The notes: a model not told the origin generated them from the letters alone. A stretch of 64,000 bases of DNA from Dichetophora obliterata (GCA_963920525.1 OY986435.1:272544848-272608847); one strand, 5' to 3'; counted from the first letter of the stretch, positions 49,970 to 60,942 are shown. Translations and numbers: made by a program.

Positions 49970-52900
49970 TTAAATACTGTTATGCAAGTCTAATTTTTTT
50001 AAAAAATTGAAAATAATATTTACATTAGAGTCTGAAGGATTTGAAAGGAAGTAATATGGAGAAGAGTTCGAAAAGAAGGAAGAGTAGACTGAAGCTAAGG
50101 AGGGGCAATTGGAGAGGACATGCGGAATTGTTAGTGAGGCGCCGTTGCAAAAATGACAGCGAGGTTGAGGTTCTTTTTTCAAAAGAAACAGATGTGTGGA
50201 AGTAGTGTGTTCCAGTCGAATTCTGGTGAAGCATTTGTTTTGTTTAGTGGTGGTGGTGTCGGGTAACCTCAGCGGGATGTTATGAGGATTGGATTTTTTG
50301 TAGTTGTGGTTGTAGTTGGTCCAGTGTAAAGAAATTTCACTTTGAAGTTTTTCGAGAGCGCTTTTGGTAATTGAGTTCTTAGATCGAGGATTAAAATAAT
50401 GAGCTGGGTGTTGAAGAACAGATTTGGCGGCATGATCTGCGTTCTCATTCCCTTGAATGCCTGCGTGGCCTGGTATCCACATGATTTTGACTTTTTTGTT
50501 CATTGCGATGAGGTTTTGTTTTATTTGTATAACCGTTTCATGGTGATTGCAAATTGATTTAGCTGCTTCGAAGACAGATTTGCTGTCAGTACAGATAATA
50601 AACTGGTTTCTTGATTTTTTGCAAAAGTCTAATGCAGCGGTTATTGCTTTTGCCTCGGCGTCAAAAATCGAAGCCGGTTCTACCATCAGAATTTCCCGTT
50701 TGGTCAATGTTCCATTTATATTAATTCCATAAGACCTTGCAGTAGCAATCAGAAGTGAAATAGCAGATGGTTTCTTCATTTTTGTAATTCTATTTTTTGT
50801 GGAGTAGATTGACTTATACAGGAGGCTGGAGTTCGAGCAGAGGAGTTTATGTAAACTACGACATGTCAGGGTTTTTATTCTATTTTGAATAGATTCCAAT
50901 CCGCTTTCAGCATACAAGTTCATCAAAGGAGATGTTCGAAAAGCTCTCAAGCTCGATTTGATTGCAGCATGGTAAGGAGATTGCATATTCTTTATGTGGG
51001 TTTTGGCGCAACTCCCGTAGATTAGCAACCCGTAATCAATTTTTGACAAAACTGTTAATTTGGTAAAATTAAGCAGGAAGTTGGTATGAATTTGGCTTTT
51101 TGAGGAAGAAAGGTATTTTACAACATTTAATCGGGAAGATAAATTGGTTTTTAAGTAGCTACAGTGTTTGTTAAAAGTATATTTACAATCAAAATATATT
51201 CCTAAAATTTTCAAATAATTCACATTTTCGATTCTAATATTGTTATAAGTTATAGATAGGTTATTGCAGTTAATTTTTTTACAAATATGAAGATGTTTAG
51301 TTTTTTCTAATGAAATTAGAGCACCGGATGATTTTGACCAAGAGCCAATTGCGTCTAGGGTTCCAGAGAAATTTCTTTTAATTTCATTTGTGTCTTGTTG
51401 TTTGGCTACAATGTACAGATCGTCAGCATATATGCAATGTTCCAGGTTTTTGTTATTAAGAATGATACGGCTTAGGTCGTCGAAGGCAATGATGAATAAT
51501 GTCACCGATAGAGGCGAGCCCTGCGGTATTCCATTAGACAGCGAGTACGTTTTTGAAAACACGTTGCTAGTTTTACATCTAAATTGTCTGTGAGTTAAAA
51601 AAGATTTAATGTATGAATAGATTTTTGGCCCGATGCACCATTCGGTAAGTTTTTTCAAAACAATATGAATTACAACTTTATCGAAGGCCTTAACGAAATC
51701 AATCGACAAAATTGAGATATGATTTTTAGCAGAAAGGTTCCTGCATATCAAATGATCGAGATATAGTAAAGCGTCCATTGTCCCAGAACCAGGCTGGAAT
51801 GCAACTTGATTGCAGGAAATTAACCTATAAGTTTTTATTAACCACATAAGACGCTTGGATATGATTTTTTCTAATATTTTGCCAGCGCAAGGGAGTAAAG
51901 AAATGGGTCTATATGAATCAATGAGATCTCTTGGCTTATGGGGTTTATTTATAGGGATAACTATGGCAGTTTTATAGCTTTTTGGGATGATACCGGTGTC
52001 AAAAATGTTGTTATAGAGGTTAAGTAAACGGTGTTTAAAAGAAATTGGGGCGTTTTTTATCATATCATATGGAATCTGGTCAAATCCGGGAGTTTTGCCA
52101 GAGGATGATTTTAGGCTAAGTTCAAGCTCATTAAAGGATAATATAGATTCAATTTGTTGGGTAAATTTGGAGCAATTTAGGCTGATGGGTAAGTTAAGGA
52201 TATTGATTTTATTGTTTTGAAAGTCATGTGTGAAATTTGAGTCTTGGGAAGTAGAAGACCACGTTTTAGCGAACTCTTCAGCAATTTCAAACGGTTCAAC
52301 AAGACAATTATTATTGATATTGATTACTTTAATGGCAGAGGGGGGCAATGTACCAACTAGAGTACGAATTGCTCTCCAGTTGTCAGAAGGGGAAGCTTTA
52401 GGTTTAACGGATTTAGTAAAATTGTTAAAACTAGACTCCTTTGCTTTCTTTCTGGCCTTGTTGAAAAGAGCATTTTTACGTTTATAATCAATTAGATTAT
52501 CAATGGAGACATTTCTTTGATAGAATCGCCATGCTTCTTGTTTCGCATCCCTGAGTTTTTTAAGCTCTGAGGACCACCAGGGGACAGTTTTCGAATATTT
52601 CCTGTAAATGGTTTGAGGGATAGCGCCTTTGGCAGCAGAGTGGAAAATCTTGTGTATCTGGGCAGCTTCCTTATTGACATTAGGGGACACTAGGTATTTT
52701 TCAGAAATGATTGGGAGATTTCTTTGGAACAAGGTCCAATCGGCTCTTTTAGTGTTATATTGGGGAAGTCTAGGTGATCTTTGAACTGTATTTGAATTAA
52801 AAGTAACAGTTGTAATTAAAGGAAAATGATCACTATTGTGTAAATCATTAATTGTACGCCAGGAACAATGGGGCAATAAGCGCGCAGAGCAAAAACTAAC

Positions 52901-53449
52901 GTCAACACATGTGTAGGAGCTGTGTGTGCTAAAGTGGGTGGCAGAGCCATCATTTAAAACACAAAGATTGGAAGCAAAAATAAAATCTTCTAAAATATGT
53001 CCCCTTTGGTTTGATGAAGCTGAGCCCCAAAGTGAACTCCACCCATTGAGGTCCCCTAAGAGCAGGACTGGAGAGAATATGTTGTTAAAAATATTTGTTA
53101 GATCACTCATTGAGATTGCTTGTGCGGGGGGAATGTACATTGAGAGGATAGTGAATTTTATTTTTAAATTTAATTCAACAGCTACATGAGATATGCTAGA
53201 AGGTATATTGAGCAGCCTATGCGGCAAAGATTTATTAATAAGTATCGCAGCACCCTGCTTTGCAGTATGATTATGGGGAAAGTTATGGAAATACCCAGTA
53301 TAGGCGTTTGGTACAATTGGAATTTCGTCAAATTTACAATGGGTTTCTTGAAGGCAAATTATTGCCGGAATCTGTTCTTTTATAAGCATTTGTAGATCTA
53401 TATAATTTTTACGATAACCTCGAATGTTCCATTGAAGAATATTGAGCAT
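49970..53449 (-). CDS. I-like LINE ORF2 (endonuclease, RT, RNase H)
   Basis: 1159 codons without a break. Residues 1-220: AP-type endonuclease (ILQWNIRGYRKN, ICLQETHC, LLGDLNGWSSLWG, NSDHFPL). Middle: RT with PINKPHKPRDLIDSYRPISL, FQPGSGTMDALLYL, LSIDFVKAFDKV, NGIPQGSPLSVTLF and CIYADDLYIV (catalytic YADD). Around residues 930-1080: RNase H with AEAKAITAALDFC, IICTDSKSVFEA and IPGHAGIQGNENADHAA. C-terminus: CHFCNGASLTIPHVLSNC, a CCHC-like finger. All catalytic blocks appear intact. The length is normal for I-group ORF2. Confidence 0.93.
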   Translation of the reverse strand: MLNILQWNIRGYRKNYIDLQMLIKEQIPAIICLQETHCKFDEIPIVPNAYTGYFHNFPHNHTAKQGAAILINKSLPHRLLNIPSSISHVAVELNLKIKFTILSMYIPPAQAISMSDLTNIFNNIFSPVLLLGDLNGWSSLWGSASSNQRGHILEDFIFASNLCVLNDGSATHFSTHSSYTCVDVSFCSARLLPHCSWRTINDLHNSDHFPLITTVTFNSNTVQRSPRLPQYNTKRADWTLFQRNLPIISEKYLVSPNVNKEAAQIHKIFHSAAKGAIPQTIYRKYSKTVPWWSSELKKLRDAKQEAWRFYQRNVSIDNLIDYKRKNALFNKARKKAKESSFNNFTKSVKPKASPSDNWRAIRTLVGTLPPSAIKVININNNCLVEPFEIAEEFAKTWSSTSQDSNFTHDFQNNKINILNLPISLNCSKFTQQIESILSFNELELSLKSSSGKTPGFDQIPYDMIKNAPISFKHRLLNLYNNIFDTGIIPKSYKTAIVIPINKPHKPRDLIDSYRPISLLPCAGKILEKIISKRLMWLIKTYRLISCNQVAFQPGSGTMDALLYLDHLICRNLSAKNHISILSIDFVKAFDKVVIHIVLKKLTEWCIGPKIYSYIKSFLTHRQFRCKTSNVFSKTYSLSNGIPQGSPLSVTLFIIAFDDLSRIILNNKNLEHCIYADDLYIVAKQQDTNEIKRNFSGTLDAIGSWSKSSGALISLEKTKHLHICKKINCNNLSITYNNIRIENVNYLKILGIYFDCKYTFNKHCSYLKTNLSSRLNVVKYLSSSKSQIHTNFLLNFTKLTVLSKIDYGLLIYGSCAKTHIKNMQSPYHAAIKSSLRAFRTSPLMNLYAESGLESIQNRIKTLTCRSLHKLLCSNSSLLYKSIYSTKNRITKMKKPSAISLLIATARSYGININGTLTKREILMVEPASIFDAEAKAITAALDFCKKSRNQFIICTDSKSVFEAAKSICNHHETVIQIKQNLIAMNKKVKIMWIPGHAGIQGNENADHAAKSVLQHPAHYFNPRSKNSITKSALEKLQSEISLHWTNYNHNYKKSNPHNIPLRLPDTTTTKQNKCFTRIRLEHTTSTHLFLLKKEPQPRCHFCNGASLTIPHVLSNCPSLASVYSSFFSNSSPYYFLSNPSDSNVNIIFNFLKKLDLHNSI

Positions 53450-53526
53450 CGCGAAAATAAATTCAAATAATAAAAAATTTTTCTCTTAAATACAATAAAC
53501 CTAAATTGTAAAAAGAGAGTAAATTG

Positions 53527-54804
53527 TTATTCTGAAAAGTCTGAAAAAAGAGTGAGATCGTTTTGATGAGAAGGAGAGTCTACCAGTGAAGAGGTTTGTG
53601 TGTAAGGGGTTTCTAGTAAGGGAGGTGAAAAAGAAGTAGAAGTTGGTAGAGAAGTTGCAGTATTTGTTGTTAAATTGTTGTCTGTTAATGTTTCCATAAT
53701 TTTGTTAGTGTTATTAAAAGGTTCCGTTGAAGAAGAGAGATTCGTTGCTGAATCATTTGAGAAGTTATTAAAAGGGAGAGAAAGAGTTGAATTTTGTTGT
53801 TGCGTTTTGATATTAGTTTCGGTTGAAGTTTTTTGATTGCTGTTTGTGATGTTGTTATCGGCATTATGTTTTAAGGCCGAAGAGTATGAAATGTGTTCTT
53901 TGACTTGGATGGGATTTTCTTGCTTATGTATGCGTCTAGCGTCAGCTATGCTACATTTTTTTTGAGTCTTAATTTTAAGAATTTCTTTTTGTTGCTTAAA
54001 CCTTGGACATGATGTAGAAGAGGCTGGGTGAGGTTCGAAACAATTGGCACACATTTCGCGAGTGCAGGGAAGAGGGGGGTGTGGTGGTAGATTACAGGTG
54101 ACGCAAGCTGGGTTCTTTTTACAATATTTAAATGTATGGCCAAGAATTTGGCAATTCTTGCATCGCATAGGATTGGGGTAATATTCCCGAACGGGGAGTT
54201 TGTACCAGGCTATATCGATAGAGTTAGGAGTTTGATATCTGTTGAAAGTAAGAAGAATAAGACCGGAAGGAACGCGTTTGTCACCATCAAGTTTTGTAAA
54301 TTTATAGACACCAGAGACCCCTTGGTTTTTTAAATCTTCAAGAATTTCATTTTCTGGGGTAGGGATCAGATTACGATCAAAAATGGTGCCTTTGCAAGAA
54401 TTTAGAGTTTCATGTAGAGAAATTGATACTGAACATAGGCCACCAAAAGATTTGGTTCGAGTAAACTTATCAGCAACTTTCTGGTTTTTAGTTAAAACAA
54501 GCAGGCTGCCATCGCGAAGCATACTTACTGTTTCAATTTCAGTGCTAATGGAATCCAATGCTTTTTTTTTTGCAAACACACTAAAACTAGATAGCGGTTT
54601 TTCGTCATCATTTGATTTGATCAATACAAACTTTGGGTTTATTTGAGGAGCACTTTTTTCAGGAAGTAAAGGGAACACTAGATCAGTAATTTTAGTTGTC
54701 ATTTTTTTTCTTTTCTGCCGGGGACTGTTTAGGGTAACTTCGTCAAGCTCCCTAAACCGATTCCCCGGAGGAAGCGGGGAATCACACCACATTAAACAGC
54801 ACAA
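53527..54804 (-). CDS. I-like LINE ORF1 (gag-like nucleic-acid-binding protein)
   Basis: 425 codons from ATG at 54804. A later Met (residue 35, MTTKITDL) could also start, but the N-terminal PLPPGNRFREL resembles the beginning of other I-group ORF1 proteins, so the first Met is preferred. An RRM-like central part is followed by zinc knuckles: CKNCQILGHTFKYC (C-x2-C-x4-H-x4-C), then CVTCNLPPHPPLPC and CANCFEPHPASSTSC. The C-terminal 130 residues are Ser/Thr/Asn-rich. The protein coats the LINE RNA. ORF2 begins 77 bp downstream. Confidence 0.88.
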   Translation of the reverse strand: MCCLMWCDSPLPPGNRFRELDEVTLNSPRQKRKKMTTKITDLVFPLLPEKSAPQINPKFVLIKSNDDEKPLSSFSVFAKKKALDSISTEIETVSMLRDGSLLVLTKNQKVADKFTRTKSFGGLCSVSISLHETLNSCKGTIFDRNLIPTPENEILEDLKNQGVSGVYKFTKLDGDKRVPSGLILLTFNRYQTPNSIDIAWYKLPVREYYPNPMRCKNCQILGHTFKYCKKNPACVTCNLPPHPPLPCTREMCANCFEPHPASSTSCPRFKQQKEILKIKTQKKCSIADARRIHKQENPIQVKEHISYSSALKHNADNNITNSNQKTSTETNIKTQQQNSTLSLPFNNFSNDSATNLSSSTEPFNNTNKIMETLTDNNLTTNTATSLPTSTSFSPPLLETPYTQTSSLVDSPSHQNDLTLFSDFSE

Positions 54805-54982
54805 AAAATTAAGAAATGAAAGTTATGGTTTACTTCCAAGTCAGAGAAAAAACACGTGAAAATAATATCAAAAAAAAAAAACAACAACACTACCTAATGG
54901 CAAGAGCGAAAAAGAAATGGAATACGATTGTAGAAGGCGGTCTTTGGCAAACAACTTATCGAGACGAGAGTTGGTCGGAGAC

Positions 54983-54995
54983 TGATGGGCCTTTT
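54983..54995. repeat. right target-site duplication of the I-like LINE
   Basis: TGATGGGCCTTTT, identical to 49828-49840, marks the exact 5' end of the LINE at 54982. Confidence 0.9.
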
Positions 54996-55012
54996 ATGTA
55001 TGTGCATTAGAC

Positions 55013-55128
55013 CAGGGGCCGAATTACAGCATCCGTGATCGAGGAAAATTGCACAAGATTGATAGGCACTTGTCTCGTCGTGCCCTTCGTAATTTTGCTA
55101 GATCACGAATGCTGTAATTCGGCCCCTG
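55013..55128. mobile_element. 116-bp palindromic MITE
   Basis: CAGGGGCCGAATTACAGCAT at 55013 is inverted at 55109-55128, and the pairing extends nearly to the centre (about 40-bp arms). Folded, it would form a near-complete hairpin. Confidence 0.8.
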
Positions 55129-56812
55129 TTCACTTAACCAACATGTCAAAATACTTGTGTGCGCGTCCATTTTCCGAAAGTTCCAGTCATTATAACAACA
55201 AAAATGCCTTAAGAACCAAAAAAACTTAACCTCTAGATTTAGCAGAAATCGTTTAAAGGTCATTTTGAATATATTTAATACTTAAACATTTTGAATATTG
55301 TGTTGTCCAAACTGAAACACATGTGGAATATATTTAAATGAAAAATCATTTGTATTAATTTAAATTTTTTTAATTTTTTTATTTTTTTTAATATCTGATA
55401 TTTTTTTCTGATATTTTTGGCGGAGCATTAAACATGCAATTTAAATCCTAAGCCAAAATTATCATTTTTCAACATTACATTTTTTTCCTTTTATTGTTCC
55501 AGCGGCATTAAGTACATGTGTAATTTTGTATTTTTGTGCGGAGCTTAAGCTTTCTTGCGATATATTGCACAATTTTTGGACCTAAACATGCAAAAAAAAA
55601 AATAAAAACTCTACAAACATTTAATTTACCTGCTATTCATTTTTTATAAATATAATTTTTATACCCCCACACATATAAAAATGCTTTGTCACTCCGTTTG
55701 TTTAGTTCTCTTTTGCATACTTGAATTTTTAATCGGATAAAGAAATGTTTTGAGCTAAGGAATCCGAAATTTTAACTCATTTGGATGATTGGTTTTATTT
55801 GCATAATTCGTCAAAATTCAGTGATTTTTCAAGTTTGCAAAATAATTTTTTTTTTTTTAAAAAAAATTTCATTAATGCCGAAATTTCTAAGAAACGTTTA
55901 AAAACATGGACATGTTTTTGTCACAGAAGTAAGTATTGGCCTATATAAAAAAAGGAAATAAAAACTAAGTGTTTTTTTTTGTTTTCGTTTTTTTTTTGCG
56001 TTTTTCTAAAACACTGTTTTGGCGCTGTTTTCAAACTTAACGTGGAGTTTCAAAAAAATCCACGCGTAGTTACACGTTCTAGTTACTAAAAATGTATTTT
56101 ATGGTTATTTTTTAGCATTCTGTAAAAAACTCAGCTGCAACTATGCTTAACTTTCTGCGCTAAAACGATTTTTATGGAGAGGTCTTGGTTGTAGGAAGTT
56201 GCGTCCGCAGGTATGTTTTACACATTTGAATCTTAAATTTTGATCTTGAAAGGTGAAATTTGGTAAGCAGATCCATTTTAGACCATAATAGTCACAGTTA
56301 AAAAAAATTTTAAATCATCTGACTGAAAAGGTCACTTTTTTAAAAATTTCATTTTGTCGAATTTTTTTTTACTTTTTGTTTCTTATTTAGACAAACTTAT
56401 CTTTTTGAAGTTTATTTATGCTCGGAGAAAGAAATAAACAGCTTTAAATTGATTATTGGAATTTTTTGTATCAGGTATTACGTCTAAAAATTACCAATCG
56501 ATCCAAGAAAGTCAAAAGCAGGTAAGAGAAAACAGAAATATTTTAGTAAGTCCGTTCTTTAAGCAGCAGCATGTAAAATAATAAATGACGGGAATTTCCC
56601 CTTACAGATAGTTCGACTACCTATCTTAATTATTTTTCTTATAAAAATTCTTAGGAGCAGGTGACAAAAAGGTTAAAAAAATATATGAAACCGTGAGATT
56701 GTCTTATTTTTATTCTCCGACAAAAATATTAAAAAAATAAGACAAAAAACTTAAAAATGTTTCTTAAAAAATCAGAATTATTTGAAATGTTTATAAATGC
56801 ATTAGATAAAGT
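55129..56812. other. AT-rich stretch without a gene
   Basis: Homopolymer-rich DNA. No conserved frame, terminal repeat or RNA gene was recognised. Confidence 0.45.
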
Positions 56813-57140
56813 TTAGTTTGGCAGTAACAAATCATTTGAGGTTAACCGAAGAAAGTTTGGATGCATCTGATACTGACAAATCAATACATTAAATATACTA
56901 TATCATTAAAAGAAGATGGAAAGAGTCACATCGTAGAAAAAATCGTTTCTTCTGCAAAAATAAAGACTGGCTAGAAAAAAGTACGGATTTTTATCTTGAA
57001 GAAACTGCAAAAAAGTTGGATGAACAGCCGAGTACATCAAAATCTGCTAAAGGAAGACCCCGAAAATCAATGGATGAGAGTTCAAAATATACAAAAAAGA
57101 AAAAGCTAACGGATTCCACCGAAACGTTATCCAGTGATCA
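56813..57140 (+). pseudogene. N-terminal fragment of a transposase like that at 12-19 kb
   Basis: Frames contain a basic WKESHRRKNRFFCKNKDWLE stretch, STDFYLEETAKKLDEQPSTS, then GRPRKSMDESSKYTKKKKLT (57016-57140). The GRPRKS-x-ESS-x-TK-KK block is the usual N-terminal region of the hAT-like family whose core (HWD, DTTSSNTG, CRHH) lies at 12617-13135. The homology ends near 57140. A fragment without a catalytic part. Confidence 0.5.
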
Positions 57141-57320
57141 AGTTTCAACTTTGTTTGTATGGGGAACCCTCAGGGGGGTTTCAGGGGTGTGCCACTGGCA
57201 TGAGTGGATCGGCCCTTCAAAGTTAGTGGGGGTCGGTCATACATTTGGACACTCTAAATGGGTCAAAGAGGGATTTTTCAAAATTTGACCCTACGGAAAG
57301 GTTGGGGCATTAGAATTCGT

Positions 57321-59190
57321 TTTAGGGCCATTTTGTTCACAGAGAGATAAATTTATCCCCGAGTTAATTCTATGATTTTTCCAGTTTTCCATTTGTTCAC
57401 AGTGAGTTAAGCATTTAACTCTTCAAGCTGGAGATAAAAATGGTGGCGAGATAGCTTAACCCTAGAAATATTTAACTCCTGAAAATTGGTGAGTTAAGAT
57501 TCTTAATTCGCTCTCATCACTCTCATTTTAATATTTTTTATTTACTTGGTGTCAAAATATTGAAAATACAGATTTTTTTAAACATAGGGAAACAGTATTG
57601 GGGGTTACTGATTTCGAATCTGGTGTCAGAATTTTAAAATTCAAGATGTTGGATAAGGTTGCCACCTTAATTTTTTATTTTTACGAATTCGGGGCTGGCG
57701 CGAACTAAAGGGTAAGAATGGGTCGCTGAATCCGAATCCGTTGTCAGAATTTCAAAATTCGAAAATTTTTCTACACATAGGGCTGCTACCTAAAAATGTT
57801 TTATTTTAGGAATTTTAAACATGAGAAAAGAATGAGAAAAGAGTATTGGGGGTCGCTGAGTTCGAATCTGAAGTCAGAAATTTACAATGCAAGATGGTGG
57901 ATAGGGTTGCCACCTTAATTTTTTGTATTTTTATGAATTCGTGGCTGGCAAAAAAATGCTACACCAAAAATGGGTCGCTGAATACGAATCCATGGTCAGA
58001 ATTTCAAACTGATAAAGTTTTGAAATAATAGGGTTGCCACCTAATAATATGTATTTTTTAGAATTTTAAAAATCATTTAACAGTATTAGGGAGTCACTGA
58101 TTTCGAATCTAAAGTCAGAATTTTAAAATTCAAAATGGTGGATAGGGTTGCCACCTTAATTTTTTGTATTTTTATGAATTCGGGGCTGTCAAAAAAAAAA
58201 TGGTACACCAAAAATGGGTCGCTGAATACGAATCCATGGTCAGCATTTGAAAATTATTAAGTTTTGAAATTATTAAGTTTTGAATTTTAAAATTCTGACT
58301 TCAGATTCGAAATCAGTGACTCCCTAATACTGTTAAATGATGTTTAAAATTCTAAAAAATACATATTATTAGGTCGCAGCCCTATTATTTCAAAACTTTA
58401 TCATTTTGAAATTCTGACCATGGATTCGTATTCAGCGACCCCATTTTGGTGTATCATTTTTTTTGCCAGCCACGAAATCATAAAAATACAAAAAATTAAG
58501 GTGGCAACCCTATCCACCATCTTGAATTTTAAATTTCTGTCTTCAGATTCGAACTCAGCGACCCCCAATACTCTTTCCTCATGTTTAAAATTCTTAAAAT
58601 AAAACATTTTTAGGTGGCAGCCTTATGTGTAGAAAAATTTTCGAGTTTTGAAATTCTGACAACGGATTCGGAATCAGCGACCCAATTTTTCCTAGTATGT
58701 CTCCCAGAGTTGAATTCACATAAATAAACAAGAAATTAGGTGGCAACTTTATCCTCCATTTTGAATTTTAAAATTCTGACACCAGATTCGAAAGAAGTAA
58801 CCCCCAATACTGTTTCTTCATGTTTAAAATTCTTAAAAAAATGTTTAGTTGGCAGCCCTATGTAGAAAAATGTTAGAATTTTGAAATTCTGACATCAGAT
58901 GCAAAATCAGCAATCCATTTTTACCTAGTGTTCACTCCAACCCCCAAATTCGCAAAAATAAACCAAAAATCCCCACACATTTTTTAATTAATGAGCAACA
59001 CTCTAACATTCCAATGGAAATCGATATAAACTGAGAGCGAATTTAAGTTCTAAGCATAAAGCCGGGATAAAATGTGAACAAAACCACTTTTTTATCTCCC
59101 GACTTATACGCTTGGTATAAAATTAACCTAGAGATAGTTATCCCCGAATTAAATCATATTTATGCCCTTTGTGAAAAAAATAGCCCTTAG
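57321..59190. mobile_element. foldback element of mirrored tandem units
   Basis: A 1.87-kb palindrome centred near 58270. The left arm has six units of about 122 bp (near 57599, 57720, 57848, 57972, 58089, 58216), each starting GGGTCGCTGA or GGGTTACTGA followed by an ATTCGAATC-like core. The right arm has six inverted units (near 58293, 58413, 58536, 58657, 58778, 58888). Outer ends TTTAGGGCCATTTTGTTCAC and the diverged inverse GTGAAAAAAATAGCCCTTAG close it. Architecture resembles Drosophila Foldback/Galileo-type elements. The ORFs within are translations of the repeats. Confidence 0.85.
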
Positions 59191-59689
59191 AGGCATAGTT
59201 ACTCGGGCAAAGTTTCTTATTTTGATCCCTAGAATACGATTTTCACTGAGCAATGGACGATTTTTTTGCCTCCCCACAAATCGACCCGGCCTAATGTATA
59301 TCTTTTAAGCAAAAAAAATATTTTCAAACGGTTTTCCGTATTAAAAAGTTAAAGCTTTAAACTCTTAAAAAAATATGTTTTTTTTAAATAAATATTTTTG
59401 AAAATTTTTAAATATTTCCTTAAAAACGGACAAATTTCGATATTGCAACGTTATTATTAGCAAAAATAAAAATTTTACTTAAAATCTGAGTTAATTTTTG
59501 AAATCAGCGAGCATATGTCAATTACCGTGCAAAATTTCGTAAAAATCAAACGACTGCTTGTATTTTTCATCTCTTTTGTTTGGGCTCAAGGTACTGTACG
59601 CTTCTTCGAATTTTTTCAACTAATGGTAATTTTATTATTATAATACTTTTTAGTATCGGAGTTTTTTGTGTATTTAATTTTAATTTTTT
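59191..59689. other. non-coding stretch
   Basis: AT-rich. No gene recognised. Confidence 0.4.
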
Positions 59690-59820
59690 TGAAGTGAAAA
59701 CTTCTTAAGGCGCGTTGAACGATTTTGGTAGAGGGTAAATCTTTGGTTTGCGTCATTGTCTTTTTCCGAGTAACTCTCGTCATCAATACAGACAGCAAAG
59801 ATAACAAGATAGGAAACTTA
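59690..59820 (-). repeat. inverted near-identical copy of 12062-12205
   Basis: About 130 bp on the minus strand match the plus strand at 12062-12205 with only a few differences. Shared words include GATGACGAGAGTTACTCGG and ACCAAAATCGTTCAACGCGC. It ends abruptly at the TTAG boundary of the element that starts at 59818. Confidence 0.8.
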
Positions 59821-60430
59821 GTCCCGGTTTATGGTCCAGTTAGCCTCGCATGGCACAGCAGCGCATGCAACGCAGATAAGCAGCTAGCACACAGCTAAAT
59901 AAATGGTGATTATGCAAAGCATAGTCACATGGTCAAAATAAAACAATAAAAAAAAGAATACAACGATTTTATTTTAATAAATTAACAGCACTTGATCAAA
60001 CAATTTTACAACTTCACATCTGTTTTGCCAAAACGTCAAATACATAGAAGAATACACAGATATTAAAATGAAATAGATCTTCCATGTTTATCTATGTAGT
60101 CAGAGATGCATTTCTGTTTTTATCTGAGCATTCCCTACAAGAAATAGCTAACCAAAACTCTAACACAATCACATACATTTTTCTGTTTACAACCCAAAGA
60201 AGTAAAATATAAGGAAATGGTGTTGCTAACACACACACTGTACGTGAACTGTCGCACCATTCGTAAATTGTGCGAGCGAGAAAGAGTGTGTTTTTGACAT
60301 TTTTGAGAACCCTGGCATCTGATTGGAAGACTCCTCAGCAAAATAGTTGAAAATAATTCAATTTTAAGCATTTTTCACTGCTTAAAAAGCAACAAAATTA
60401 AAGAAAAAAACCCACTAAAAAAAATGCAAT

Positions 60431-60498
60431 ATGAGTTGTGCGGTTAAGAATTGTAAAAGTTCCAGAAAACTTAAAAACAATGCGCATTCGTTCCACAG
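60431..60498 (+). CDS. THAP zinc-finger first exon
   Basis: ATG at 60431 opens MSCAVKNCKSSRKLKNNAHS followed by Phe-His-Arg, with the GTAAAT donor at 60499. The C-x4-C pair and the terminal F-H are exactly how THAP domains begin, and exons in THAP-bearing transposases often break just there. The rest (F-P, W, C-x2-H) should be in a later exon, which I could not locate in 60.5-62.5 kb. THAP domains bind DNA in P-type transposases and in host proteins derived from them. It could be the only surviving exon of a transposase. Confidence 0.45.
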
Positions 60499-60942
60499 GT
60501 AAATATGTCCATACGGTTTAAATTCTTTTAACAAAAGTGCTTTATTTAGTTTCTAACGATATTTTTTTAACTTATTTGTGTTAGAAATGTATATATTTCT
60601 TATTAAAAATGGTTTAAAAATGCAATTTAGACCCCGACGATTTTCCGCCAGTTTGATCAAACCACATCTGTCAAAACACAAACACTGCTTCAGGGGCGCA
60701 GTCATTTTTCGCAGTTGAATACATGTTTGGGGCGCTCTTGTTTTCAGCATAGTGAATCAGATTTAGTACCTGTTTGTTAAATTTTTCTGATTTTTACACA
60801 ACAACTAGGCAGAAACACCCAAAAAAATAAGGATTTTAAAAAATTAACCTAATTTAATTTGTAATTAAAGTTGAAGTTTAGAATTTATAGGCCTTTATAT
60901 ATAGAAAAATTAGATAAAAATCTTGCAGTTTTTCTAGTTTTT

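Larger units (their letters stand above)
49841..54982 (-). mobile_element. I-like LINE, full length, both ORFs uninterrupted
   Basis: A 5142-bp element on the minus strand, bounded by the exact 13-bp duplication TGATGGGCCTTTT and ending in a poly-A tail (T run at 49841-49855). ORF1 (gag-like) and ORF2 (EN-RT-RNase H) are both open throughout. An RNase H after the RT and a CCHC-bearing ORF1 fit the I group. Intact frames, poly-A and a perfect duplication make it the youngest and possibly active element in the window. Confidence 0.92.

Noticed and set aside
50547..54646. Plus-strand ORFs opposite the I-like LINE
   Set aside because: Shadows of the intact minus-strand ORF1 and ORF2.
57846..58607. 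60-68 codon ORFs in both orientations with shared peptides
   Set aside because: They are translations of the mirrored foldback units; the similarity comes from the DNA repeat.
57310..59240. A possible 9-bp duplication (TAGAATTCG / TAGAATACG) around the foldback
   Set aside because: The inverted ends do not line up with these positions, so the match in AT-rich DNA is not convincing.
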